Positions 22,401 to 35,200 of a DNA stretch of 64,000 nucleotides are shown here, in pieces (position 1 is the first letter of the stretch; each line of letters opens with the position of its first letter). The stretch covers positions 30,708,578 through 30,772,577 of the forward strand of contig OY755252.1 of assembly GCA_963576725.1 (NCBI GenBank), written 5' to 3'. Under the pieces are notes generated by a model, which saw nothing but the letters and a program-made list of their open reading frames with translations, made no database searches and was not told where the DNA came from. Made by a program: the position numbers and the translations under genes. This DNA is from Azorinus chamasolen (Eukaryota > Mollusca > Bivalvia > Cardiida > Solecurtidae).

Positions 22401-23028
22401 GTCATTTGGCACCTTATGACTAAGTTTTGCCTTCAAGCTAGGCTAGAGATTTTTCCTAAGATCTTAAGCGAAACCATTTTCTAACCATGATCATTTACCC
22501 AAGAGACGCATTTTGACGCATTTGCAAGCAGGGTAGACCAAGATCAGATGGTTCCCGTATGAGTCATTTAATAATGGTCAACTTTGTTTATGAAATGATA
22601 TTGAAGTGATTCTATACATTTTGTGCCATGGCCAACATATCTCGTATTCATATGCCATTTTAAAAAAATAATCAAATAAATACCCATGACGTCTTCATTT
22701 CTGACATTAATATTTATAGGTAGACTTAAAGGTTTACACGATCAGTGGGCAAATTTGTGGTAACAGTTGCAAAGGAAATAGTTCGAGACAAGACAGAAAG
22801 TAGTTCGTCGTCTCATCACTGAATTCAAATAGCTTCATAGTTTAGTTTTTGTTTTGAAAAGAAGGTCAGCTGAAGAAAAATCATTGACAGCAGAAGACAA
22901 ATTTCGCAGACGACATTGACTAAGCGTGCTAAAAGCTTAGAAGGTAGAAGGTCTTTAATCAAGCCAATCGGAACTCCTCGACAATATTCCGAGCTTGCCG
23001 GAATGGACCGAGTATTTCCGAGCGGACT

Positions 23029-23220
23029 TTAATAACATATCATGTCCTTCCCGAGTTTCTTTCTTCTACCTCCGCTGTAGAACTGGAATTCCATCTGTGC
23101 CATCGCAGAGCCGAGGGGTGTGTCCACTTTGCTACCATAGTTACCGGAATTTGTGTTTGGCACTGAATCGGAGAACACAGTCGCTTTCTCTGGCATTGGC
23201 TCTGGTTCTTTTTGGTTACC
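23029..23220 (-). CDS. CIMIP1: CIMIP1 last coding exon
   Basis: The acceptor is CGTTACCAG (23229-23221, minus strand). It encodes residues 89-151, with the PEPMPEK and SVPNTNSGNYGSK motifs and the basic C-terminus KLGKDMICY, then TAA at 23031-23029. The longest open frame here is a different frame and is a shadow. Confidence 0.8.
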   Translation of the reverse strand, partial: GNQKEPEPMPEKATVFSDSVPNTNSGNYGSKVDTPLGSAMAQMEFQFYSGGRRKKLGKDMICY

Positions 23221-26200
23221 CTGGTAACGAAATAAATTAGTTTCAAAACTAGTTTTCTATACATTTCAAGTTCAACTGATGCTATTTAGTAAAGTCCTCA
23301 CAATCAAGATACAATTATGTGGAAACAATAAGAGTGCTATGTACAGACAGACGGACGCATGATGCCAAAGTGAACCCATTAATGTCCAAATATTGTGAAA
23401 GTGGGCAACTAAACAGCACACATTAATAAAACAATAGTTATACATGTAGACGATTTGAAACATTTTGACTCAATATTCTGAAACATGTTAGCCTGGTTCA
23501 TAGCTTTTATCATCCCGGTAGAAGGCGGAAACCAAGTAAACATATTTGACAATATTCTTGAGTTCAAAGAATGAAACCCGGCGGATAATTCAAGACCTTA
23601 TTCCACAATCCGTTAAACCATTTTAACCTGTATTTCGCAATTAACTCACCCCAGTATGCAAATGGAATCAAACAATTGTTTATAAGTAAGACATATTATA
23701 TACCTTATAAAAATGTATAAGAATGCCTCGGAAAATAGGAAATAGGATAATATTTTTATATAAACACAACTCAGTGGTAGATTGCAAAATTAGATATGTT
23801 CAGATCTGGTCGGTTAGACTTTGAAACTTAAAAAGCACGTTTGTTACCGCAAGTTTCAAAAATTAAAATAATTGTTATGTAAGCTTAAAATGCGGCAAAA
23901 ATGTCATTAAGGAAGCATTAAGAAAACTTCACGAAAACAATCAAGTTTACACAAATGCCAAAAAGGAAACTCGTCTCAGTTATTTAGCAACTTCAAATAG
24001 ACCAAACCAACACTGTTATGTCCATAGCAAAATTTCCCCGTAACGTAACCTATGCAAAAGAGTGTTTATTTACACTATGGAACGCCATTCTGCCATGCTA
24101 ATTGCTAAATACAACGTGTAAATTGCTAGGGAATGTTCCAAATCATTGATGTAAATGACAAATGCGAAGTGCGAAATGCTTATTGCTAAATGCATGTTTG
24201 CACTACTGGCATTGAACAGCGCCATTTTTAAAGAGACTGTACATTTTCTAAATGCATGTTTATTTACATTAAAGCTTATTGCTTTACTAAATTAAAAATG
24301 GCGCTGTTCAATGCTAGTGCAAACATGCATTTAGCAATAAGCATTTTGCATTTCGCATTTGTCATTTACATCTCACATTTGGAACATTCCGGTTCTTTCA
24401 ATAGCAATCCCCACAATTGGCAAAACGCATTTAGCATTTAGCAAATAGCATAGCAGAATAGCGTTCCATATGGAACGCCATTCTGCCATGTTATTTTCTA
24501 AATAAACAAGAGATGTTTGTAAAACATGTATACCCCCCAGACCCCCTGACCTTTGATCTAGTGACCTCAACTATAGAGGTCATCTAGCGGTCATGACTAA
24601 TCACCACAGCAACTTTGAAGATCCTAAGCCAAACCACTGATCATTTATTGATCTGAAAACATTTCACATATTAAGGTCATGGTGACCTTGACCTTTGACC
24701 TAGTGACCTCAACAACTATAGGGGTCATCTAGTGGTCACGACCAACTACCACAGCAAGTTTGAAGATCCCGAACCAAACCATTGAGCAGTTATTAATTGG
24801 AAACCATTTCATCAGTTAAGGTCATGATGACCTTGACCTTTGATCTAGTGACCTCAAAATCAATAGGGGTCATCTAGTTGTCATGACCAACCACCACATC
24901 AAGTTTGAAGATCCTAAGCCAAACCCTTGAGCAGTTATTGATCTCAAACCATTTCACCAGTTAAGGTCTTGGTGACCTTGACCTTTGACCTAGTGACCTC
25001 AAAAATAATAGGGGTTATCTATTGGTCATGACCAACCACCACAGCAAGTTTGAAGATCCTAAGCCAAACCCTTGAGCAGTTATTGATCGCAAACGATTTC
25101 ACCAGTTAAGGTCATGGTGACCTTGACCTTTGACCTAGTGACCTAAAATACAATAGCGGTCATCCAGTTGTCATGACCAACTACCGCAGCAAGTTTGAAG
25201 ATTCTAAGCCAAACCCATGAGCAGTTATTGATCGCAAACCATTTCACCAGTTAAGAGCATGGTGACCTTGACCTTTGACCTAGTGACCTAAAAAACAATA
25301 GGGGTCATCTAGTGGTCATTACCAACCACCACAGCAAATTTGAAGATCCTACGCCAAACCCTTGAGCAGTTATTGATCGCAAACCATTTCACCCTTTAAG
25401 GTCATGGTGACCTTGACCTTTGACCTAGTGACCTAAAAAACAATAGGACTCATCTAGTTGTCATGACCAACCACCTAAGCAAATTTGAAGATCCTAAGCC
25501 AAACCCTTGAGCAGTTATTGATCAGAAACCATTTTACCAGTTAAGGTCATGGTGACCTTGACCTTTGACCTAGTGACCTCAAAATCAAAAGGGGTCATCC
25601 AGTGGTCATGACCAACTACCACAGCAAGTTTGAAGATTCTAAGCTAAACCCTTGAGCAGTTATTGATCGGAAACCATTTAACCATTTAAGGTTATGGTGA
25701 CCTTGACCTTTGATCTAGTGACCTTAAAATCAATAGGGGTCATCTAGTGGTCATGACCAACCACCACAGCAAGTTTGAAGATCCCAAGCCAAACCCTTGA
25801 GCAGTTATTGATCGGAAACTATTTCACCATTTAAGGTCATGGTGACCTTGACCTTTGACCTAGTGACCTCAAAAACAATAGGGGTCATCTACTTGTCATG
25901 ACCAACCACCACAGCAAGTTTGAAGATTCTAGGCCAAGTCGTTTATTAGTTATCATTCGGAAACCATCGATCTACCGACCGACCGACCGACCGACCGACC
26001 GATCGACCGACAGACCGACCGACCGACCGACCGACCGACCGACCGACATTTTCAAAAGGGGGGTATAAATATGCGAAATGCTTAGCAAATAGCATGGCAG
26101 AATGGCGTTCCATAACACTATGTATATTTGAACATATTTTAACCAGGTATCCGGCCTATCGTCGGAAACAATTGGTATATGTTCGTATTTATCCGTAATA

Positions 26201-29200
26201 CTACATCGGGAAATCTCGGCGAAATTTAGAAACGAATAGGCTTCCAAAAAAGGTCAAATCATGTGTATGTCAGACACAAATGTACCAAGTGAGCATGAGT
26301 GTTTCAAAATGATATCCTGAAAACATTCTTGAATTGTAACACATACTGTTAAATTTCACAACAAAAGCAATTTAGACAAAGCTAAATGTAGCGGCAGCAC
26401 TAACCCAATTGTTCCCATATTTATGTAAAGAAACTCGCCCATATTTAAGTTGGGAATCAATCTATTTTTCATATTGATGGGCACAGTAAAGAAATAACTT
26501 GCTGGCATAAGCCATTGGCATAGATGACGTCAGCAAACGGTGCAGACCCTGATCAGAGGCCTCCACCAGGAGCCATCTGATCTGGGTCTGCACTGTTTTC
26601 ATGTGTCCTTTTCAGGGGACACGGGGTACAAATAGGTTAACAAAAACAAAACAGCATCAACCACTTTGTTGGGTTGTCAAGTGTCAACAATAAAATCACC
26701 AAAAGCAACCCGACTTCAAACTTACTGCATTCTTTCCCGCTTTAATCTGAAATAAGGGAGCTAACTCTAGTAACATGATCAATAATGATTTCATGTGATA
26801 TTATCATATCGTGTAAACGTGAAATTTGATTGATAACTCTTTAACTTGTCAAATGCAAACTAACTAGCATTTCCAAACAGCTTGGATCAAGATGAGACAA
26901 GTAGTTCGACGTTTCACCAGGATCCAACTTGCTTGTCACTATGTCAATATTTCGCAAATTCTTTAATCCATTCCCTCATATTGACGACTCTATAAAAGTC
27001 ACTTTGTGAAACCATTGTGATAGATAGAGCATTTGCTCCTATAGGAGCAAATGCTCTATTTATCATAATGGATTCAAACTACAAAATTCTAAAGTTTTCC
27101 TTTTCTCTAGTTAATGCTCCTTTTTTGGTAGATTTATCCAAAGAGGTTGTATCTAAAAATAGCATATGAGGTTAATGAATCTGATGTAAGTGAACATAAC
27201 AATAGACCAAAGTTTGGCAGACATCACTTTCATCTTTAGAAGACACTTTCTATTACTCTATAGTATTTCTAGACATCACGTTTAGATCCAGTCATGGTGA
27301 GTTGGTTTAGAGTGTTAAAAAAGTTAACCCTTTCGGCGTCAAATTTCTAATTGTCGTCTGCAATCCAAGTTTGTTAAATAATTCAGTAAAATAAAGAAAT
27401 GAGATAAATCAACGTACATTTCAATGGAATAAAGCACAGATATAGAAATAGAGATTTAAAACGTGAAGTCCCTGATCAGACGCGGCGTCTGATCTGAGAC
27501 TGCACTATTTGTCGTTGTGCATTATTATGGCATTGGCGGTGAAAGGGTCAATCCTTTACTCCATAGATACGCCTTTTAATGTCGTTGTGTACAGCGTAGA
27601 TCCAACTCAAACAGCTCCAATAGGAATCATCTGATCAGGGTATGTATGTATGCTATTGTTTAAGTTATGTAACTATATACATGTAGTTCGGATTTTTCCC
27701 TGGTCCTGGATTTTGCACTGGTGGTCATATACAGTTATATGCCTACATGTAAATATAAACTTAATTAACCCTTTCACCGTCAATGTCTCAAAAATGCACC
27801 ACGACAAATAGTGCAGTCCCAGATCAGACGCCGTCTTTTAAAGGCGGCGTCTGATCAGAGACTTCACTTTTTGTCTCAAACTCTATTTCTATATCTATGC
27901 TTCATTCTTTTAAAAAATTATATTTATTTTTATCATTTCCTTATTTTACCGAATGATTTAACAAAATTGGTTTGCAGACGATAATAAGAAATTTGGCACC
28001 GAAAAGGTTAACCCTTCAAGTGTGGGAACCGGGTGTATGGGACATTAGCAAACAGTGTAGACCCAGATCAAAATATGATACATTGTTTTGGCTTAATTAA
28101 TATTCATAAACATCAACAGAGGTTACAGTAGGATGCTGGTCAATAGTCCAGGTCAATACTGTCTACATGCTGTTTTGACTGGTGGTTCCTTCTTTGTTTA
28201 AGATGAATCAAATCAATCCTTCATTCGCGCTGTGTGCTAACACATAAGAGACAATCGGCGGATTCAAAAGGCTTAACCCTTTCCTTTATAGAAGCGCTTT
28301 TTCACGCGTTTGTAAACAGAGTAGACCCAGATCAGACAGCTCCTATAGGAGATGTCTGATCAGGGTCTGCTCTGGGGTTTTTCATGAAATTATAAAATAT
28401 TAGAATCTACAGTTTTTACCAATACCAAAACTGTCTGTATATATTTGCCATTACATGTATATAAATATTCAGCTAATAAGTATGCCTGATGTTATTATCT
28501 ATTTCATTTATATAAAACAAGGAAGGGGTTAAAACGTCACAATAGGGCGCTAAAAGTATGTTATCGACGTTGTTTGTTCTCTGGTGACTATAGGCGCTTG
28601 AAAAGTTCAAAGGAATGAACCAGGATCAAACCTGGATCCAAAAGTAAAAAAAAGTACATGGTTGCCTAACGTTTTTCACCCTTCAGTGCGGGGCACGAGT
28701 CACTAATTGCCTTTGCAAATAGTGTACACCATGATTAGAGGGCTGAGCTGTTTGTCCTGTTACACTTTTCTTTATACAAATTCCTAAATATTCGCCATAA
28801 GCTTGACCTGTTTGACTTTGGAATATTTGAAAAATCAGATTTGTAAGGGATCTAAAGTCAACAAGTTAGCGTTTATTTTATTTTAGTAAAAGAATACAAT
28901 TTTACTAACCTGTGCGTCAAATTCCGCCAAAAATCCCCAGCTTGTTTCCCTGAAATTGAAAAACAAAAAAAATGGTAGCTCTTTCTACCATAGTAGCTGT
29001 CACTTGGAAATATGTCCGCTTCAGATTTGAAATACCATTTTACAGTAAAACCTCTCTATAGCGGCCACTAAATTGTGTTAATTGGTTGGTACATGCATGT
29101 AGGGCAGGTGGCAGCTTAAAGCAATGTGAAAGTAAAACAGAACGCTCCTATAGGAGCGTTCTGTTTTACTTTCACATTGCTTTAAGCTGCCAAATCTACC

Positions 29201-32200
29201 GAAAAGGAGCATTTTCTAGAGAAAATGAACATGTTAAAATTGTGTAGTTTAGGAACCATTATGATAAATAGAGCATTTGCTCCTTAGGAGCAAATGCTCT
29301 GTTTACCACAATCGTTTCAAAAATGATTTTTACAAAGGCGTCAAAAGGCGCCAGTAGGAGGGAACGGGTTAAGTAGGGAAACCCCTTCACCCTTTCTCTA
29401 ATATAAACGTGTTTTCACGCATTTGCAAACAGAGAAGACCCAGTGGAGCCGTCTGATCAGGGTCTGCTCTGTTTGCTAGTGGATTTTGATAGATCTGATA
29501 CTTTAGATTCTAAAATGGCTGCAATATTCCACCTTCCATATTTCATTATAACTCTTTTGTCCGTGAATATGCAGTAGATATTGAAATTTGTAATAAAAAT
29601 AGAACAGGGAAACGGTTAACTTTAGCCGATAAGTATCATAAAGTCATTATTTCATGTATTTTTATCAAACGAGGAGTAGAACTGAATTATTTCACCGTCG
29701 TCGAAATAGCCGGAAAGCGTTTCACGCGGTTTGCTACAGTAGACGAATATGTGATAACCTTTGCAATCAGTTTGGATCCAGATGAAATGCCGAGTAACTC
29801 GGTGTCTCATCAGGATCCAAACTGTTTGACACACCTATCTACGTTTACGAGTGAAAAAATTGAACCGCAGTCCATTATGATACTTAAAGCAGTCAAAGTT
29901 GTTTAACGACGAAAACTATTCGGCGCCAAAAGAGTTAAAACAGGTTTCACTAAACAATACGGAAAATGGATATTCTTTTAATAATGGATAGCTCGTTTAC
30001 GGTATAAAACGTTTTTCATAATGTTCCAAACAACTGAAATAGAAACCAATTCCTTAACCCTTTCCCTCGTCCATTTTTTCGCGCCTTTGCAAACTGGGTA
30101 GACCTAGATCAGATGGCTTCTGAAGTTATCACTTCACGAATAAATGTTCGTGGGGAGGATTAAACCTTTCCCTTATGTATGCGTATTTTGACGCATCTGC
30201 AAATAGAGTAGACCCAGATCAGACGACTCCTATAGGAGCCGTCTGATCAGGATCTGCTCTGTTTGCTTATGGTATAATATAGATCTGGTTCTATAGAATC
30301 TGTCCGAGCCAAAATGTCACGTGTTCATATACCATTATAAAAAAAAGAATCTTATTAATATTGATGACGTCATTATTTCCGACATGAGTATTCATCAGGG
30401 AAAGGGTTAAACCATAATTAAATTAATGTGGGGTGATAATAATAATAATAATAAAGACTTTATTTAAAGAGGGAACGCATTTGGTAAAAAACAATCTTCC
30501 ATGCGGCCCTCATAACACACGATGTATATACATCTACAAAAGTCAAATTAGCAACAATCAAACGAACAATATTTAAAGTAACACAGTAAAACCTCGATAA
30601 TTCGAACAACCCGTTGAAAAATTTGCAGGCGATTGCCAAAAGCAGGACGGAAGCAAAGCAGGAAGCTACTGTAGGAACTCTCCGCTTCACCCAATCCCGC
30701 CCACGGCCAACACCTGTCGTGAACAGTTTCAATGGGCTTAAATGTTCGAACTTTCAGGATCTCACAATATACACAATTAGTTTACAGTAGTTAACCTAAA
30801 TAATCACGCCAACGTACTAAAGCAAGTAGTAGACTTAGATCAAACTGATATTACAGATGCAGTTTTACCATAGTTTATTATTTGTCCTTTCATAAGTGTA
30901 AAGGACATTCTAAATAGCCGCGGTCAGACTTGAGTCCAATAGTACTGACCAGTTATAATCTGACCAACAGCTATTTAAATTCTGGCTGTTTCAAATTGAC
31001 AATTTTTTACGGGACATGATGTGAAGAAGATCTGCACAACATCCATGAGTATTTTGGATAAATGTGGGTATAATTCAATAAGAGACTGCAAGAATCAATA
31101 AGTTAATTAGATCTATGATTACATTGCTTAAATTATCTTATATAAAGGTTTTTTAAAAGCAACAATAGAACTGGCATTTTTTACATGTTTGGGGAGCTTA
31201 TTCCAAATTATAGAACCTGAGTAATGAATATGATACAATTATAACTTACCAGTTTTTCAAACATCGCTTTTCTGAGCCCACCGCCTGCTTCCAGATAGAA
31301 TCCTGGGCCACGTGATTGCACTTGGTGAACTCTGCTTCTTTTACGTTCTTGGTTCCCGAATCTGCAACTGGGAGGCGTTTGTCTGCCGGGACACAGCTTT
31401 CGTGGTACTGACTAAAATGGAAAATCAAAAGATATTCTTATATACATAGACGTTTTATTATAGTGTAGAACCTCTCTAAATCTACCACTTATATATAAAG
31501 TAAACAAGAATGTCTTTGACAGCAGGCCGGCGCCGTCCGTAATACAAGATAACAGAAATGAAAGAAACTGGAATGGACACTTTTTGACATACTATTCGTC
31601 CTAAAGTAAGCTGTCGCCTGCCTCGTAGTCTCTAAATTAGACGTTTTAACGGGCCATGTCAGAGAGAATTACAGTGGACTTTCGATATCTTGCAACTCGG
31701 ATAACTCGAACTTCGATATAGATAGAATAAAACATTTGGGCCCTTCCAAAATTTATAGTACAGAAATGTTCTAAAATTCAACACTGCGCATATCTACAAA
31801 ACATGCGACAGCTTAAATGCAGGTCGCAATGCTGAAAGCTCCCGTATGAAGATCTGTGCCCAAGGTTATACAACTTCTGAGTCTGAGTCTGAGATCATTC
31901 TCAAGTATCTGATTGGTCAAAATGTTTTATAACCTCGGGGACAAGCGCTCAGTTTCTTGAGGCAAAATGCCATGAACAAGCACCAAATAAAACACACTCA
32001 CACCTAATGCATATAACTTTGTGGCGTTTAAGCACTGGAAGTTAGATTATTAACCCTTTACTCCATGATTATTCAGGTAAGAAATAATGACATCGTGAAT
32101 ATTAATGAGATTATTTTTGTACTCGTACTTGAACACGGGAATGTTTGGTCATTGCAGTGCACATATACTTCGATCTATATAATTTCAAAAGCATACAAAC

Positions 32201-35200
32201 CACACCCTGCTCAGACGGCTACTGTAGGAGTCGTCTGATCTGAGTCTATTTTTGTAGTAAAGGTATGACGTAATAAATGACGTACAGTAAAACCTCTCTA
32301 TAACGACCACTAAATTGTGTTAATTAGTTTGTAATTAGGGCAGGTGGCTGCTTAAAGCAATGTGACAGTAAAACAGAACGCTCCTATAGGAGCGTTCTGT
32401 TCTACTTTCACCTTGCTTTAAGCAGCCACCTGCCTTTAACACAAAATACTTGATGTAATTTAGTGGCCGTTATATGTATATACTTTATGTAATTTAGTGG
32501 TCGTTATAGAGAGGTTTTACTGTATATTGATGGAGTAAATAATTATCTGAATAGTATGGAAGGTTTTGAGCGTTTACTTGCTAGATAGCTAATTATATGA
32601 CGTATTCGCCAAATATTTCCCGAAAATTGATTCGTTAAATATATATGACCATACGAAGGAAACGAATAAAATAAACGTACTGAATTGTTATACAAGCTAC
32701 CGAGTAGCGAAACCAAGAACAGATATGAGAATGGACGATAATAATTATACCAAAAGAAAAACATGCTAATAACACGATACTAATGTTTTGGGAGCAGATT
32801 TTCCTAAAGGCAAAGCTCTCACTATATTTCTCATTCCACCAATTTTATCGCTTTGCCCATTTCTACCATTCTTAGCATTTCTGATAGTTACCCCTTGCCA
32901 TGTTCAGTAAATAACATCATGGCGAGGTGATTTTTTCTATTTCAACATGTGCATGGGCATTCTTGGCACTGGTAGAAACTGTATAATCTTATCTATATTA
33001 TTTAATAAGCAAACAGAGTAGACCCTGATCAGACGGCTCCTACAGGAGCCGTCTGATCTGGGTCGACTCTGTTTGCAAATGCGTGAAAAAGAGGTTTATA
33101 TGATTGTTACGGTTAAAGACATGTGGGTGCTTGTTGGTTATAAACCCCATGTTAACTCTCTTCTGATAAGCGCGATCTGACTCATATTTACAAACAGCTT
33201 GAATCCACATAATATGCCGAGTCACTCGGCATCTCATCAGGGTCAATGGCTTCGTCAATAGCTTCTAAAACGTTTTAACAAATCAAAAGTAGGCTTAAGT
33301 AAGAATAGTACTTAGCAGATCAGAGTTTGGGCATAAATAATATTATGTTTCGGCAAGCTAGGGGTTAATATATTCTATTGATATTTTATTGTACTTGATC
33401 TCAACACAATTGCTGTAAAAGGTCGTGAATAAACCAATACATGTAGTTACTACTTGAACGATTGGAAATTGTTATCTGCTAAAACCGTCTCTGTTTAATA
33501 ACGACCTTAATCAGATTGTCAAGTAAATACAAGAGTATAGAAAGTATTAATCAAAGGATGAGACGAACAGATCAATTGAAATGTGTTTGAACCAAATACT
33601 TTTCATATTTCACTCAGCCGTTTGAAAATCGAATTTCAGTAGCTACTGGCTTTTCGATTTAAATTGCAGTCACCGATTTTGAAAACCGACCGTACAATAT
33701 GTGTCTGTATTGAAAATCTTATTCAGTTATTCGCAAGATGACTCGCATTTGCAAACAGTTTGGATCCAGATGAGACGCCGAGTAGCTCGGCGTCTCATCT
33801 GGATCCAAACTGGTTGACACTCGGTTAATAGTTTCTCAAAAGCTTGACTGTAACGGACGTAGTGCAAACTGCGCCAAAATGAGCAAGCTGATTAAGGGTA
33901 AACATGGCGGATGTTTTGAACGATGGTGTGATAACATAAACACACGGTTTGGATCTAGATCAGACGCTAAGTAACACGATACCTCGTCAGGTTCTTAACC
34001 CTTTCACTGTTTTACATTTATTCCCAATTTCATTACGAACTCATACTCATGGACAAAATAGTTATAATGAAATAATTGGAAGGTTGAACCGTGTAGCCAT
34101 TTTAGAAACAAAAGAAACATAATTATAAAATTCCATTAGCATACAGAGCAGACCCTGATCAGACGGCTCCGATAGGAGCCGTCTGATCTGGGTCTACTCT
34201 GTTTGCAATTGCGTGAAACACGTTTACATGAGGGAAATTTACTGAGACGTTTTAATTTAAGAAAAATCAGCCCTGTTCCAAAACATAGTTATCAGCAGTA
34301 AGGCTTTAATCCTTTCCTTCTTTAATACTCATGTAAGAAATAACGACATCATGAATATGTATTAGCTTTTTTTTATAATGTAAACTTTTCATGGCAAAGT
34401 TTGCTTTAACGAAAACTATAGAATTCAGATTTAAATCCTGTTAGAAGCAAACAGAGCAAACTCTGATAAGACAGTTCCTCTATAACTCGTCTGACCTGGA
34501 TCTACTCCGTTTGCAAATGCATCAAAATGCGTTTATATGAAGGAAAGTGTTAAAATAATGTAGAAAAGTGTCAACCGTCACGTTCAGTTTCTTCACTGTT
34601 CGACAATCAAGTCAGCAAAACAGAATACACTCTGATCAGAGGTCCAGATAAGATACGTAAATGCTCTATTTATCGCAATGATTTTCAAAACTATAACCCT
34701 TAAGGTTTCCCTTTTCCTAGTAAAGTCTCCTTTTCAGTAGATTTATTCAAGAGGCTGGGTCTAAAGATAGTTCATTAGGTAATGAATTAAAGGTCGCTAC
34801 AGATAGGTTTTTACTATACTCAGTTAACCCTTTCCTCAATAAATACGCATTTCTACGCCTCTGTAATAGTCACTTCTTGAAACCATTGTGATAAATAGAG
34901 CATTTGCTCCTATAGGAGCAAATGCTCTATTTACCCCAATGGTTTCAAAACTATTTTTTATTAAAATCTCCTTTTCTCTAGTTAATGCTCCTTTTGGTAG
35001 ATTTATTCAAAGAGGTTGGATCTAAAAATAGCCTATGAGGAAATGGGTTAATATCCCTGTGCAAACTATTGATATTTTGAACATTACTTAGCTGTAATAC
35101 TTAACCAATTCCTTCCTAGACTATTTTCAGATCCAATCTCTTTTAACAAATCTATCGTAAACGAGCATTTACTATAGAAATAACGGAAATTTTAGAATTA

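Larger units (their letters stand above)
24472..26111 (+). mobile_element. Family I element carrying a tandem array
   Basis: Its outer ends are family I (GGAACGCCATTCTGCC and complement). A pearl-like insertion begins near 24505 and ends near 26066, with CCCCCC/GGGGGG-type borders. It holds ten 145-bp units and a tetranucleotide run. Confidence 0.7.
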
